Source of the DNA: Bacilli bacterium
GTDB taxonomy: Bacteria > Bacillota_I > Bacilli_A > RF39 > UBA660
DNA: 64,000 nt
NCBI GenBank assembly: GCA_017404555.1
Contig: JAFRCD010000005.1
Span: forward strand, 84,329 to 148,328
Reading direction: 5' to 3'
Part shown: one piece after another, positions 54,239 through 62,752 of the stretch
Layout of the letters: the number at the start of each line of letters is the position of its first letter
Position numbering within the stretch: the stretch's first letter is position 1
The notes under the pieces: model-generated
Seen by the model: only the letters and a program-made list of their open reading frames with translations
Databases searched by the model: none
Told to the model about the DNA's origin: nothing
Position numbers and translations under genes: made by a program

Positions 54239-54266
54239 ATTATACCATGTTTAGATGTCGAAACAA
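54239..54266 (-). promoter_or_regulatory. Promoter of the locus sortase
   Basis: -35 TTGTTT, 16-nt spacer, extended -10 TGGTATAAT. The AACATGGTATAATTAAAT block is repeated in the pilin promoter. Confidence 0.6.
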
Positions 54267-54305
54267 CTAAATTTATGAGTGGTGGACAATTAGTTTACAC
54301 CAAAT

Positions 54306-54338
54306 AAAAAAAGTGTTAAATATTTAATTTAACACTTT
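54306..54338 (-). terminator. Terminator of the FctA-like pilin gene
   Basis: 12-bp stem AAAGTGTTAAAT / ATTTAACACTTT, followed on the minus strand by TTTTTTATT. Confidence 0.75.
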
Positions 54339-54350
54339 ATCTTTAATCAA

Positions 54351-55445
54351 TTATACTCCTTGTTTTCTTTGTTTTAATGTTGTATAAGCAACTGTACCAC
54401 ATACTGCGATGATTACTACTAAGATATAAGGAATAATTGTAGTAAGTACACCAGTAAGAGCAGATGCAGATTTATTGTTTGTGAATGCAGCTTGGTTATT
54501 TCCAGCATTTAAAGCATGATTAGTAAATGAAGTTCCAGTTGTAGCTGTACCATTATCAATGCTATAAGTTGTTGTATCATAACCAAGATTATTTACAGAA
54601 ACACCATATGTTACTGAAGTTGGGATTGAATCGAACTCACTTCCAGCAGATCCATCTTGTCCAATAACAGCTGTTTGTCCATGTTTTAAACAGAATGTAG
54701 CTGTTCCTCCAGATACAGTTGATGGTTGAGTAGCAACTCCTGTACAAGTAGCAGCACTATCAAGGCCTGAAATTGAATAAGTATTTGTACTATCACTTAA
54801 AGTAACTGTATAAGGGAAATACTCATTTAAATCAGCAGTAGTACCTTTTACAGCACTGCTAACAGAAATATGTCCGAAACCACTACTATCTGGTGAACTA
54901 ACGAACGCTGCTTCTGGTGCTGCTCCACCTGTTGTTTCTACCTTGCTATTGTCCTTATCTTTAAGAACTAAACTAGCATTGAAATCTCCTGTTGGAATAT
55001 TATTTGCATCAACTGCATTTCTTACAGAAATAATAACTGTATAATGATTTGTACTATCAATTGGATAAGCAACATTATTAGTAGCTGATTCAGTTATAGT
55101 ATATGAATAATCTCCTGGTTTAGTAAATGTAGCTCCTGAAAATGATAGAGATTGAGTCTTATTAACAGAGTTACTAGTAACTTGCTCACTTCCATTAAAT
55201 GCTACTGTAGCACTTGTAGGAATACTTCCAGCTCCATCTGGATTCCCACTTACTGCTGCTACCGTATATGTATAGGTAACAGTTGGCGCAATAGTTACAT
55301 CATTAATAGTTCTATCAATAGTAACTGAATTAGCACCACTCCATGTCACTGTTCCTGTTGCTTTTACTGGTTTTAGTGCGAATACTGATATCAATGCTAT
55401 GGCAAGCACTAATCCAATATTATACACATTGAATAGTTTTTTCAT
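54351..55445 (-). CDS. FctA/Spy0128-like pilin with sorting signal
   Basis: 364 aa. Signal sequence MKKLFNVYNIGLVLAIALIS; an N-terminal domain shared with the 649-aa protein (TVTWSGANSVTIDRT); then two Spy0128-type isopeptide domains (~70-200 and ~205-330), with the Glu of the intramolecular bond in GDYSYTITESA; and a sorting signal SALTGV + hydrophobic helix + LKQRKQGV. It is the probable backbone of a sortase-assembled fibre. Own promoter and terminator. Coding sequence is richer in G+C and in ACT/GCA codons than its neighbours. Confidence 0.87.
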   Translation of the reverse strand: MKKLFNVYNIGLVLAIALISVFALKPVKATGTVTWSGANSVTIDRTINDVTIAPTVTYTYTVAAVSGNPDGAGSIPTSATVAFNGSEQVTSNSVNKTQSLSFSGATFTKPGDYSYTITESATNNVAYPIDSTNHYTVIISVRNAVDANNIPTGDFNASLVLKDKDNSKVETTGGAAPEAAFVSSPDSSGFGHISVSSAVKGTTADLNEYFPYTVTLSDSTNTYSISGLDSAATCTGVATQPSTVSGGTATFCLKHGQTAVIGQDGSAGSEFDSIPTSVTYGVSVNNLGYDTTTYSIDNGTATTGTSFTNHALNAGNNQAAFTNNKSASALTGVLTTIIPYILVVIIAVCGTVAYTTLKQRKQGV

Positions 55446-55479
55446 TAAATTCTCCTCCTATTTTATTTAACTTAATTTA

Positions 55480-55507
55480 ATTATACCATGTTCATCAATT
55501 ATTGCAA
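55480..55507 (-). promoter_or_regulatory. Promoter of the pilin
   Basis: -35 TTGCAA (55502-55507), 16-nt spacer, extended -10 TGGTATAAT (-10 at 55480-55485). Confidence 0.6.
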
Positions 55508-55542
55508 CACATTTATAATAATTATACACTTGGTTTACACCA

Positions 55543-56328
55543 TTAAATATCTCTATTTCTTAAGACGTTAATCACCTTACCTTTGATGTTATCAAAGCTA
55601 ATAGCCCCAAAGTCCCGCGAATCTTTAGAGTGAGTTCTATAATCACCCAAAACAAAGACTGAACCCCGTGGAACTGTATATGGATAGTTTAGCTTTTTCT
55701 TTTTTGGAGTTATATAGTAAATATCCTCTTCTACAATATGACCATTAATCTTTAAATTTTCATCATCAATTTCAACTATATCATTTTCAATAGCAACAAT
55801 TCTTAAAGCATAATCTCTACCATTGTTTCGAACAATAACTACATCACCTGTTCGGAAATTTTTCTCCAATTTATAATACAGTAACAAATCATGATCAACA
55901 AATTTAGGATACATTGATAATCCTTTTTGAAGATGAAATCCAAAAATAATAGTAAAAGTTACTCCTAGTATTAGGGCTACAACCAATATCTTTAAAAGCA
56001 TCCGCAAAAGCTTTTTAAGAATTTTTCGCCCTAAGCCCTTATTTTTGGACTCCTTTTTATCTTCCTCTGGTTTAGGTAATTCAAAAGCCTGTGGTTCTTC
56101 TGGTGTAGGTACTTCTACTGGCTTAGGCACTTCTTCAACAGTTGGTTCCTCTGGTTCGGGAACGTCTACCGGCTTAGGTACTTCTTCAATCACTGGTTCT
56201 TCTGGCTCAGGAACTTCTACTGGTGTAGAAACTTCTGCCTTAGGAACTTCTTCAACCACTGGAGTTTCTTCTTTTGGTTCTTCAAACAAATCTAAAACTT
56301 CAATACTCTCTTTATTCTCTTTCATCAT
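55543..56328 (-). CDS. Signal peptidase I-like protein (SipA-like), catalytic Lys replaced
   Basis: 261 aa. Long cytoplasmic N-terminus (1-100) with 17-aa Pro/Glu repeats, a transmembrane helix (~110-130), then a signal peptidase I domain. The nucleophile is kept (Ser138 in GLSMYPKF), but the lysine base expected in the YxKRxxG box is Leu175 (DYALRIVAIEND); VFVLGDYRTHSKDSRDFG is normal. Streptococcal SipA in the FCT pilus locus is likewise a catalytically altered LepB-like helper. Next to the pilin, so probably an assembly factor rather than a housekeeping peptidase. Confidence 0.85.
   Translation of the reverse strand: MMKENKESIEVLDLFEEPKEETPVVEEVPKAEVSTPVEVPEPEEPVIEEVPKPVDVPEPEEPTVEEVPKPVEVPTPEEPQAFELPKPEEDKKESKNKGLGRKILKKLLRMLLKILVVALILGVTFTIIFGFHLQKGLSMYPKFVDHDLLLYYKLEKNFRTGDVVIVRNNGRDYALRIVAIENDIVEIDDENLKINGHIVEEDIYYITPKKKKLNYPYTVPRGSVFVLGDYRTHSKDSRDFGAISFDNIKGKVINVLRNRDI
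56068..56220 (-). repeat. Three tandem 17-codon Pro/Glu repeats in the SipA-like gene
   Basis: Codes for VEVPEPEEPVIEEVPKP, VDVPEPEEPTVEEVPKP and VEVPTPEEPQAFELPKP. Such cytoplasmic PE repeats are unusual for a signal peptidase and may act as a spacer. Confidence 0.8.
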
Positions 56329-56392
56329 AGATCTCCTATTCTAGTATCTATACTATATACATTATACATCTTTGTTTATATATTGGCAAATA

Positions 56393-56418
56393 AAAAAAAC
56401 TAGTTTTCTAGTTTTTTC
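56393..56418. terminator. Terminator between the SipA-like gene and murC
   Basis: Stem AAAAACTAG / CTAGTTTTT with loop TTTT; T tract on both sides. It ends murC on the minus strand. Confidence 0.7.
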
Positions 56419-57707
56419 TTAATATTATCGATTAAATGATTAGTATAAGCACAACTCATAACACAAATAACTTTGTCATTAACATCACTTAATCCCTCTA
56501 AAGTATTCTCATCAATAATCTTCGCTTCAGGAATAAGATCAGTAATTGTTCTAGAAGTTACTCCATCATAATCTTCACTTTTTTCTCTGTTACAATCAAT
56601 TTCTGTTAGATATACTTCATCAGCAGTTCCCAATACTTTAGCAAAATCTTCTTTAAAGTCTCTCGTTCTAGAATAAGTGTTAGGTTTAAAAATAGCTATT
56701 AATTTCTTATTCGGATATTTTAGTCTTGCCGCTTCTAAAGTAACTCTAATCTCTGTTGGATGATGAGCATAGTCATCAATAATAATTGTATCTTTTATCT
56801 TTTCTTCAACAAATCTTCTTTTAGCATTCTTAAACGTTAAAAGATTCTTCTTAATATCTTCTAAACTAATTCCTTGTTTATAGCAAGCCATAATAGCCGC
56901 AGTAGCATTTAAAACCATATGATGACCTACTAATGGTAATCTAAAGTGTTCTAATTTTTCACCATTATAATAAACATCAAACTCACTATAGCCATCGATT
57001 ACTTTCTCATCTTTAGCAATAACATCATTGTTATCATTAAAGCCATAGAAAATAACCTCAGTCTTATAATCTAGACTACGAACATTTTCATTATCACCAC
57101 AAGCTATTACTAACTTCTTAGTATTATTAGTATATTCATTGAAAGTCCTCTTAATATCATCCAAATCATCATATATTTCCATATGCTCTTCTTCAATATT
57201 AGTAATAATTGCATAATTAGGATGATAAGCTAAGAAATGACGATTAAATTCATCAGCTTCAATGACAAACTTTTTATTCTCTTTAGAAGCATATCCATCA
57301 CCAGCACCAATAAAGTAATTACAACCAATAGTATTTTCAAAAATATGTTTAATCATTGAAGAAGTAGTTGTTTTACCATGAGTACCAGATACTCCTGTAG
57401 TATCAAACATATCAACAACTTCCCCTAAGATTTCATTATATTTTTTAATAGTTAAGCCTAATTCTTTTACTCTTTTAATTTCTTTATGATCGTCACTAAA
57501 AGCCACACTATGAGTTACAATAGTATCTTTATCTATATCATGTTCACTATCATAAAAGATCTCAATACCTCTTTTTCTTAACCCTTCCTCAGTAAATTTA
57601 TACTCTTTAGCATCATCATAACCAGTAACCTCATTACCCAAATCAGCAAGTATTTGTGCAAGAGTACTCATACCAGTACCTTTAATACCTATACAATAAT
57701 ACTTCAT
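56400..57707 (-). CDS. murC: UDP-N-acetylmuramate-L-alanine ligase
   Basis: 435 aa. Rossmann start MKYYCIGIKGTGMSTLAQIL, Mur ligase ATP site GVSGTHGKTTTSSM, then IIDDYAHHPTEIR in the third domain. It adds L-Ala to UDP-MurNAc in peptidoglycan synthesis. ATG 57707 has GAAGG with correct spacing; two codons upstream another ATG is too close to the Shine-Dalgarno. No other mur genes nearby. Confidence 0.95.
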   Translation of the reverse strand: MKYYCIGIKGTGMSTLAQILADLGNEVTGYDDAKEYKFTEEGLRKRGIEIFYDSEHDIDKDTIVTHSVAFSDDHKEIKRVKELGLTIKKYNEILGEVVDMFDTTGVSGTHGKTTTSSMIKHIFENTIGCNYFIGAGDGYASKENKKFVIEADEFNRHFLAYHPNYAIITNIEEEHMEIYDDLDDIKRTFNEYTNNTKKLVIACGDNENVRSLDYKTEVIFYGFNDNNDVIAKDEKVIDGYSEFDVYYNGEKLEHFRLPLVGHHMVLNATAAIMACYKQGISLEDIKKNLLTFKNAKRRFVEEKIKDTIIIDDYAHHPTEIRVTLEAARLKYPNKKLIAIFKPNTYSRTRDFKEDFAKVLGTADEVYLTEIDCNREKSEDYDGVTSRTITDLIPEAKIIDENTLEGLSDVNDKVICVMSCAYTNHLIDNIKKKLEN

Positions 57708-57739
57708 CTTCATACCTTCTTTCTATTTTATTATATTAA

Positions 57740-58345
57740 CTAATTTTCTTTTTGTAAATAACTGTTTTTAGAATAAATACACCCACAATAATTTTGTCTA
57801 TAAAGCTTGTATTTATTAGAAAGTTCGATACTTCTTTTATAACCATTCTTCTTCTTAAAATCAGCATATAAATAATTAACTTTATACTTATCTTCTAAGT
57901 CTTTTCCTATTTCATTTAACCAAGTACTATTTTTATAAGGACTAATTGAAAGTGTAGTTGTAAAATAGTCATAACCCAATTCTTTAGCTTTTAAAGCTGT
58001 TTTCTTCATTCTTAGCATATAACAAGCATAACATCTCTTGCCACCTTCTTTTTCCTCTTCTAATCCTTTAGCCATTTCTAAAAAGTCTTGAGAGAGATAT
58101 CCATCTTCAACAACATCGATATCCAGAAGTGCTTCTTTTAAAAACCGTTTTAATTCATTAAGACGTTTTTGATATTCATCTAAACTATCAATATTAGGAT
58201 TATAAAAGTAGCAAGAAATTTGGAAATAATCTTGTAATCTTTCAATACAAGCCGAAGAACAAGGAGCACAACAGACATGAAGTAATAATTTCTTCTTTCC
58301 ATCTAATCCTTTAATAATTTGTTCCATCTCATAATTGTAGTTCAT
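57740..58345 (-). CDS. queH: Epoxyqueuosine reductase QueH
   Basis: 201 aa. Vicinal cysteines LLLHVCCAPCSSACIERL (Cys25, Cys26, Cys29) plus KRCYACYMLRM and YCGCIYSK give the conserved metal/[4Fe-4S] sites of QueH (DUF208). Last step of queuosine tRNA modification. Starts 2 nt after the stop of a 40-aa gene. Other queuosine genes are not in the window. Confidence 0.93.
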   Translation of the reverse strand: MNYNYEMEQIIKGLDGKKKLLLHVCCAPCSSACIERLQDYFQISCYFYNPNIDSLDEYQKRLNELKRFLKEALLDIDVVEDGYLSQDFLEMAKGLEEEKEGGKRCYACYMLRMKKTALKAKELGYDYFTTTLSISPYKNSTWLNEIGKDLEDKYKVNYLYADFKKKNGYKRSIELSNKYKLYRQNYCGCIYSKNSYLQKEN

Positions 58346-58347
58346 AT

Positions 58348-58470
58348 CTACCTACTCTTTACTAATTTCTTAGCTTCTTTTTTAGCTTTTCTCTTCTTTA
58401 CTACTTTATAAGTAACAAAGCCTAAAATAAGACATTTAGCACCTAAAACTAACTTAATTTTACTGTTCAT
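58348..58470 (-). CDS. 40-aa single-pass basic membrane peptide
   Basis: Short gene: MNSKIKLVLGAKCLILGFVT followed by YKVVKKRKAKKEAKKLVKSR. GGGGTGAT sits before ATG; it ends 2 nt before the queH start, so the pair is translationally linked. A weak transmembrane helix (~7-21) is followed by a strongly basic tail. No family recognised. Confidence 0.55.
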   Translation of the reverse strand: MNSKIKLVLGAKCLILGFVTYKVVKKRKAKKEAKKLVKSR

Positions 58471-58542
58471 ACTATCACCCCAAAATATGTATATACATTA
58501 TACACCTTTTCCCCCGTTTTTTCAATGATTACACCCCAAAAT

Positions 58543-58570
58543 AAAAAACTAATTATATAATTAGTTTTAT
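58543..58570. terminator. Terminator of the DUF2752/DUF4234 pair
   Basis: Perfect palindrome AAAACTAATTAT / ATAATTAGTTTT with A/T flanks. Confidence 0.7.
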
Positions 58571-58875
58571 ATTTTAGTTGGTCTTAATACTTCAAAGCCA
58601 TTAATATTTCTTAATAATCCATATATCAATAGAATTGCAATTAAGACATAGAAAACTTTATTATTTACTCTATTAGTATATAACTCCTTTTTAGTAATTT
58701 TACTATGAATAAGATCAAAAATATAAAATATTATAAAAGGAAGTAATATAAATACTAATGGATTATATCTAAATGCTTGATAAAAATCACCTTTAAATAA
58801 AGCCCCTAGCATCCGGGTAACTCCACATCCTGGACAATATACATGAAAGATTGCATAAATTGGACAAGGAATCAT
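58567..58875 (-). CDS. DUF2752 membrane protein
   Basis: 102 aa. Signature CPGCGVTRMLGALFKGDFYQ then AFRYNPLVF, with transmembrane segments ~40-60 and ~72-90. Typical short DUF2752 protein, function unknown. It overlaps the upstream DUF4234 gene by 1 nt; the two families are often adjacent. Confidence 0.9.
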   Translation of the reverse strand: MIPCPIYAIFHVYCPGCGVTRMLGALFKGDFYQAFRYNPLVFILLPFIIFYIFDLIHSKITKKELYTNRVNNKVFYVLIAILLIYGLLRNINGFEVLRPTKI

Positions 58876-59234
58876 TACTTAGCCTTTTTTAAATTAATAG
58901 CATTTAGATCGCTTTGGATTAATGCATAAACAACAATACCTAATCCTAGTAGTTGTAATACTAAATAAAGTACAGAATTATCAGCATCACCTACACCATT
59001 ATTCTTTTCTGCTACTTGCATTGCTTTACCCATCTTGTATGCCCAGTAGATACTATAGATACCACAAGTAATTAATGATAATAAGAAGGCAACTCCTCCA
59101 CTAGCCATTTGTTCATCTCCGCTTTTTGCTTTAACTTCATCAGTTAGAACAACAAACCAGTAAATACCATAAATACCACAAGTAATAATAGTAAATACAA
59201 TAGCTAAAGCAACATTTCTTTCTTTTGTTTCCAT
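58875..59234 (-). CDS. DUF4234 membrane protein
   Basis: 119 aa with three transmembrane helices: VALAIVFTIITCGIYGIYWF, GVAFLLSLITCGIYSIYWAY and a third near 88-106. The doubled ITCGIYxIYW element is the family hallmark. Function unknown. AGGAGT Shine-Dalgarno. First gene of the DUF4234-DUF2752 unit. Confidence 0.92.
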   Translation of the reverse strand: METKERNVALAIVFTIITCGIYGIYWFVVLTDEVKAKSGDEQMASGGVAFLLSLITCGIYSIYWAYKMGKAMQVAEKNNGVGDADNSVLYLVLQLLGLGIVVYALIQSDLNAINLKKAK

Positions 59235-59301
59235 AATCTTACTCCTTTCTTTATTAATTAAAATATAACAAAATATATTATACTAGTCAATTACTACTTC
59301 T

Positions 59302-61659
59302 TTAGCAATCACTGCCTCTCAGCACTGCAAAAGAATATAATTTAATACCTTCGTTATTATTAGGATGTACACCATCTAAGATATAATCATTTTCATTATT
59401 ATATTGTATTACCTTCTTTATATAAGGATTTGGATCAATACAATAAGCATTATCTAGTTTTTTCAATTCTTTATTATAAGTGTTATATAGTTTCCTTTTC
59501 TCCTTATCCTTTTTAGATATATTATAATCGTTTTCTGTAGTTTGCCAAGGAGATAACACTATATCTTCTCCCTGAGTTAATTCTACAATTCTTTTAATGT
59601 TATCTATATAGTTATTTACATTTTCTTTATTATATCTAATATCATTTGTACCAACATTTATTATACTCAAATCACACTTCGCTTCTTCTATTTTATTACT
59701 GAATTTATTAATTATATCGTATGATGTATAACTCTCTTTTGAAATATTTATTATATTTTTGTCAAAATTAGACATCAGTGGCAAATACCAAGGCTTATAA
59801 CCATTCTTATACCCATTTGTTATACTATCTCCAATAAAGCATATATTTTCGTTTTCAGATATTTTTTTATATACCAGTGTTTTCTTATCATTATTATTAA
59901 GTTTAAGTTTATATTTATTATCATATTTATATTTTTTATTAGGATAATAATAATATGAATTATTTATTTTACTTACACTATTTTTTAATACTACATTACT
60001 TATTTTTTCTAACACTCTATCTTTATTTTTACTAGTAGTATTTTTTAATAATTTAGGATAATACTTTCCTTCGCTATCTTTAGTAGCAATAATCGGAGTT
60101 ATTTCCGCTGCTATTATGCTATGGTTATTTTTATTAATATATAGTTTAACATACATAGAAATATCACTATCATTACCAATATATGAATTTACATAATTAC
60201 CTGGCGAATTAATTATTATAGAGTTGTTTTTATATTCAATTGGCTCTATCACATGAGAATGATCACCTAATATTATATTTGCACCCTCTTTAACAAAAAA
60301 GTCGTTCCATCTTTTTTGATATATATCTATTCTATAATTAAACTCTGTACCATAATGTGGCATAACTATAATCATATCCACATTAGACTTTTTTAATTTC
60401 ACAAAATCTTTATGTATTTGCTTTTTATACTTATTAAATTCTTTACTATAAGGATCCACCAAATAGTTTGTATACTTCTCATAGTTATTACTATCAAGAT
60501 AATTCAAACCATAAGTATAAGCTAATACTCCTATTCTGACTCCTTTAATACTAAGAATTTTATAATTATCTTTAGTTCCTGTATAGTTTAATTTGCTATT
60601 ATTAAGATTTGCGATTGTGCTATTATAAGCACTTGTTCCCCTATCCAACATGTGATTATTTGCTATTGTTACAAAATCTATTCCTGCACTTTCTATGCTT
60701 TTCAAAAATGAAGTCGGATAATTTAGCCTCAATTCCTTATTATCAGAATAATTTCCATATGAATAATCGCTATTGTCATCTACAGGGCCTTCTAAAACTC
60801 CAAACACGTAATCTGTATTATTAAATCTTTCTTTCATATTATTAAACATATAATCAAAATCATTATCAGACAATTTCAATTGATCTTCTAATAATATTAA
60901 ATCGCCAACATATCCTATTGTTAATGCGTTGTCTAGTTCTTTATACTCATTTACATTTAATTCATGGCTATCAAATAAAGGTATAAGCAAAATAATAATA
61001 AATAAAAAAGATGTTAATAATAAATACTTTGTTTTAAATAGTATATCTAAAAATTTATGGACAGATGTTATAAAGCAACATAATATAATACTTGTTATTA
61101 TTGATATTAATAAATAGTATTTATTTGGATATAAGTAATATGATAATAAAAGTGTTGGTATTCGATGTAAAGCATAGATATATAGTGAAGTTTTTCCTAT
61201 ATTAGATACCATTACTATTTTTTTATTTGGTATTAAATTAATAATCGCTATAAACAATGCCGGATTAATTATAAATGTTATTCCTCTAATTATTATTCCA
61301 TATTTATTATTATAATGTGGTAACATGTAAAATTCATATGGGATATTTATTAATAATAAAAGTATGTATAATGTAATTGATATTAACAATAAATATTTAC
61401 AATACTTTTTATCAAGTTTTAATTCATATTTATACCCTATTGCAAAGAAATAGAAAAAGGAAAAAAATCTTACTATTTCAATATTTTTAAATAATAATCC
61501 ACTAAATAACGATACGGACAATATAAAAACAATACTGTACTTCTTAAGTATTAAATTAGTTATATATTTATTTTTAATCATTGTTCTATATAGCAATAAT
61601 AACAATATAAACCAACTAGAATATTGAAGAGTAAATATATCTACCCTTCCATAAAACAA
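59302..61659 (-). CDS. C-terminal part of an interrupted acyltransferase - CapA - SGNH three-domain protein
   Basis: 785 codons after an in-frame TAG. 1-~215: the remainder of an acyltransferase_3 membrane domain (WFILLLLLYRT, SLYIYALHRIP). ~246-540: CapA-type metallophosphatase-like domain (IGYVGDLILLED, TIANNHMLDRG, VMPHYGTEF, LGDHSHVIEP). ~630-785: SGNH/GDSL hydrolase (FIGDSITNGY, NVGTNDIRY, DGVHPNN). Fusion of O-acetyltransferase and SGNH is known; insertion of CapA is unusual. The fragment has only a TTG start with no Shine-Dalgarno, so it probably is not translated alone. Confidence 0.8.
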   Translation of the reverse strand: MFYGRVDIFTLQYSSWFILLLLLYRTMIKNKYITNLILKKYSIVFILSVSLFSGLLFKNIEIVRFFSFFYFFAIGYKYELKLDKKYCKYLLLISITLYILLLLINIPYEFYMLPHYNNKYGIIIRGITFIINPALFIAIINLIPNKKIVMVSNIGKTSLYIYALHRIPTLLLSYYLYPNKYYLLISIITSIILCCFITSVHKFLDILFKTKYLLLTSFLFIIILLIPLFDSHELNVNEYKELDNALTIGYVGDLILLEDQLKLSDNDFDYMFNNMKERFNNTDYVFGVLEGPVDDNSDYSYGNYSDNKELRLNYPTSFLKSIESAGIDFVTIANNHMLDRGTSAYNSTIANLNNSKLNYTGTKDNYKILSIKGVRIGVLAYTYGLNYLDSNNYEKYTNYLVDPYSKEFNKYKKQIHKDFVKLKKSNVDMIIVMPHYGTEFNYRIDIYQKRWNDFFVKEGANIILGDHSHVIEPIEYKNNSIIINSPGNYVNSYIGNDSDISMYVKLYINKNNHSIIAAEITPIIATKDSEGKYYPKLLKNTTSKNKDRVLEKISNVVLKNSVSKINNSYYYYPNKKYKYDNKYKLKLNNNDKKTLVYKKISENENICFIGDSITNGYKNGYKPWYLPLMSNFDKNIINISKESYTSYDIINKFSNKIEEAKCDLSIINVGTNDIRYNKENVNNYIDNIKRIVELTQGEDIVLSPWQTTENDYNISKKDKEKRKLYNTYNKELKKLDNAYCIDPNPYIKKVIQYNNENDYILDGVHPNNNEGIKLYSFAVLRGSDC

Positions 61660-61677
61660 ATAATTAAATAGTGAAAA

Positions 61678-61911
61678 CTAAGTGTTCATAAATAAGAATA
61701 TTGATAAACACATTAATAATCCACTATTTTTTCTATTTTTTGAAAAATAACCTGAGACAATAAAAAACATAGGCATATGAATTATATATATACTAGATAA
61801 TATTACATTATAATTAGTTTTAGGCAAGTAATCATATGTTATTAACATATGACCTAATACTACCAAGAATATTAATACTCCCCTATATATGTCATAATTA
61901 TTCTTTCGCAT
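61678..61911 (-). pseudogene. N-terminal fragment of the acyltransferase_3 protein, ends at an in-frame TAG
   Basis: 77 aa: MRKNNYDIYRGVLIFLVVLG, catalytic His/Arg region RGVLIFLVVLGHML and PMFFIVSGYFS are the start of an acyltransferase_3 domain. The TAG at 61678-61680 is in the same frame as the 785-codon part: reading through gives FSLFNYLFYGR and joins them without frameshift. AGGAGAT Shine-Dalgarno. Either a disabled gene, a sequencing error or stop-codon readthrough. Confidence 0.7.
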
Positions 61912-61950
61912 AAAACTTATCTCCTATTACTTTTTTTCATATCCGTTTCT

Positions 61951-62052
61951 TTTCTAAAACCGTGATGGCTTCGCAATGCTCTGTCCTGGGTTGAGGAACA
62001 TATCATTAACTTTGTTCTAGATTAATAGAATATGTTTCCCAATACCCATTAT
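61951..62052 (-). repeat. Structured ~100-nt leader repeat, copy A
   Basis: Minus-strand sense: GGGAAACATATT ... AGATATGTTCCTCA ... CCCAGGACAG ... GCATTGCGAAGCCATCACGG then TTTTAGAAA. Arms AACATAT / ATATGTT enclose a variable insert with its own pairing (AUUAA / UUAAU). Related to copies at 62647, 63486 and 63841. It ends ~40 nt before the acyltransferase start. Confidence 0.75.
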
Positions 62053-62068
62053 TTCAAATATTAAACAT

Positions 62069-62635
62069 TTATTTATTTCTTATATCTAATAATAGATTAT
62101 ATATTTCTTTTGCCTCTGGAAATAGTTTATCATAATCAAATATTCCAGTAGTATTACCATTTGTTCTAGATGCAAAATCTTCAAATTCTTTTATTGCTTC
62201 ACTAATATTTTCTTTGTTAACTATATCATTAATTATATATTTAGAAGCATTTATATACTTTCTAAATAGTAAACAGTATATACATTGAAAATATCTATTG
62301 ATTGGTAAAGTGGATTTCTTATATATGTCAATAACCATATCTTCAGTTATTTTTCTTGGATTAGTAACTATAATCTTGTTTACTCTGTAAATTCCTTTTT
62401 CTTCATCCACATTAATTACCTCAGCATCATCAGGAATAATAACATCGTAAATAGTATCTCCTCTAAAAATATATCTTAAAATTTTATCTTCGGTTGAAAA
62501 ATTAAATCCCCCCATTTTCTCGGGCTCTTTTTCTTTTGGATTCCAAGTTTTAGCAGTAATAGTTTCATCAAGTTTAAACTCTTCTCCACTAGCATTTGAT
62601 TTCAATCCATCCATTACTCTAACATATTTATTCAT
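62069..62635 (-). CDS. Hypothetical protein, DUF7666-like
   Basis: 188 aa. MNKYVRVMDGLKSNASG, TAKTWNPKEKEPEKMGGFN and STEDKILRYIFRGDTIYDVI match a widespread gut-bacterial family (DUF7666-like) of unknown function, often on mobile elements; this is recognition of pattern from memory. C-terminal 80 residues are helical. AAAGGAAG Shine-Dalgarno, directly preceded by repeat copy B. No signal or membrane segment. Confidence 0.65.
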   Translation of the reverse strand: MNKYVRVMDGLKSNASGEEFKLDETITAKTWNPKEKEPEKMGGFNFSTEDKILRYIFRGDTIYDVIIPDDAEVINVDEEKGIYRVNKIIVTNPRKITEDMVIDIYKKSTLPINRYFQCIYCLLFRKYINASKYIINDIVNKENISEAIKEFEDFASRTNGNTTGIFDYDKLFPEAKEIYNLLLDIRNK

Positions 62636-62646
62636 ATTCTACTTCC

Positions 62647-62748
62647 TTTCTAAAACTGTGATGGATTCTAAATGCCCTGTCCTGGGGCGAAGAACATATG
62701 CCCTAGGCTTGTACTAGGGCAACTTAATATGTTTCCCAGAACCATTAT
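62647..62748 (-). repeat. Structured leader repeat, copy B
   Basis: Minus strand: CTGGGAAACATATT ... GCCCTAG ... CTAGGGC ... ATATGTTCTTCGCCCCAGG. Perfect AACATAT / ATATGTT arms enclosing a 7-bp GCCCTAG / CTAGGGC hairpin; then GCCC / GGGC stem around CAGGACA. Placed directly before the DUF7666-like gene. Confidence 0.8.
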
Positions 62749-62752
62749 CTTT

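Noticed and set aside
56045..56344. Serine/glycine-rich 99-aa ORF opposite the SipA-like repeats
   Set aside because: It is the antisense of the Pro/Glu repeats; low-complexity shadow without a ribosome site.
61930..61942. 7-codon leader peptide (MKKSNRR) before the acyltransferase
   Set aside because: Stop overlaps the real Shine-Dalgarno, but no ribosome binding site precedes it; probably chance.
61951..61960. GTTTTAGA at the 3' end of the leader repeats resembles type II CRISPR repeats
   Set aside because: Four unequal copies each lie before a different gene with no spacers between, and no cas genes; the similarity is short and includes the Shine-Dalgarno region.
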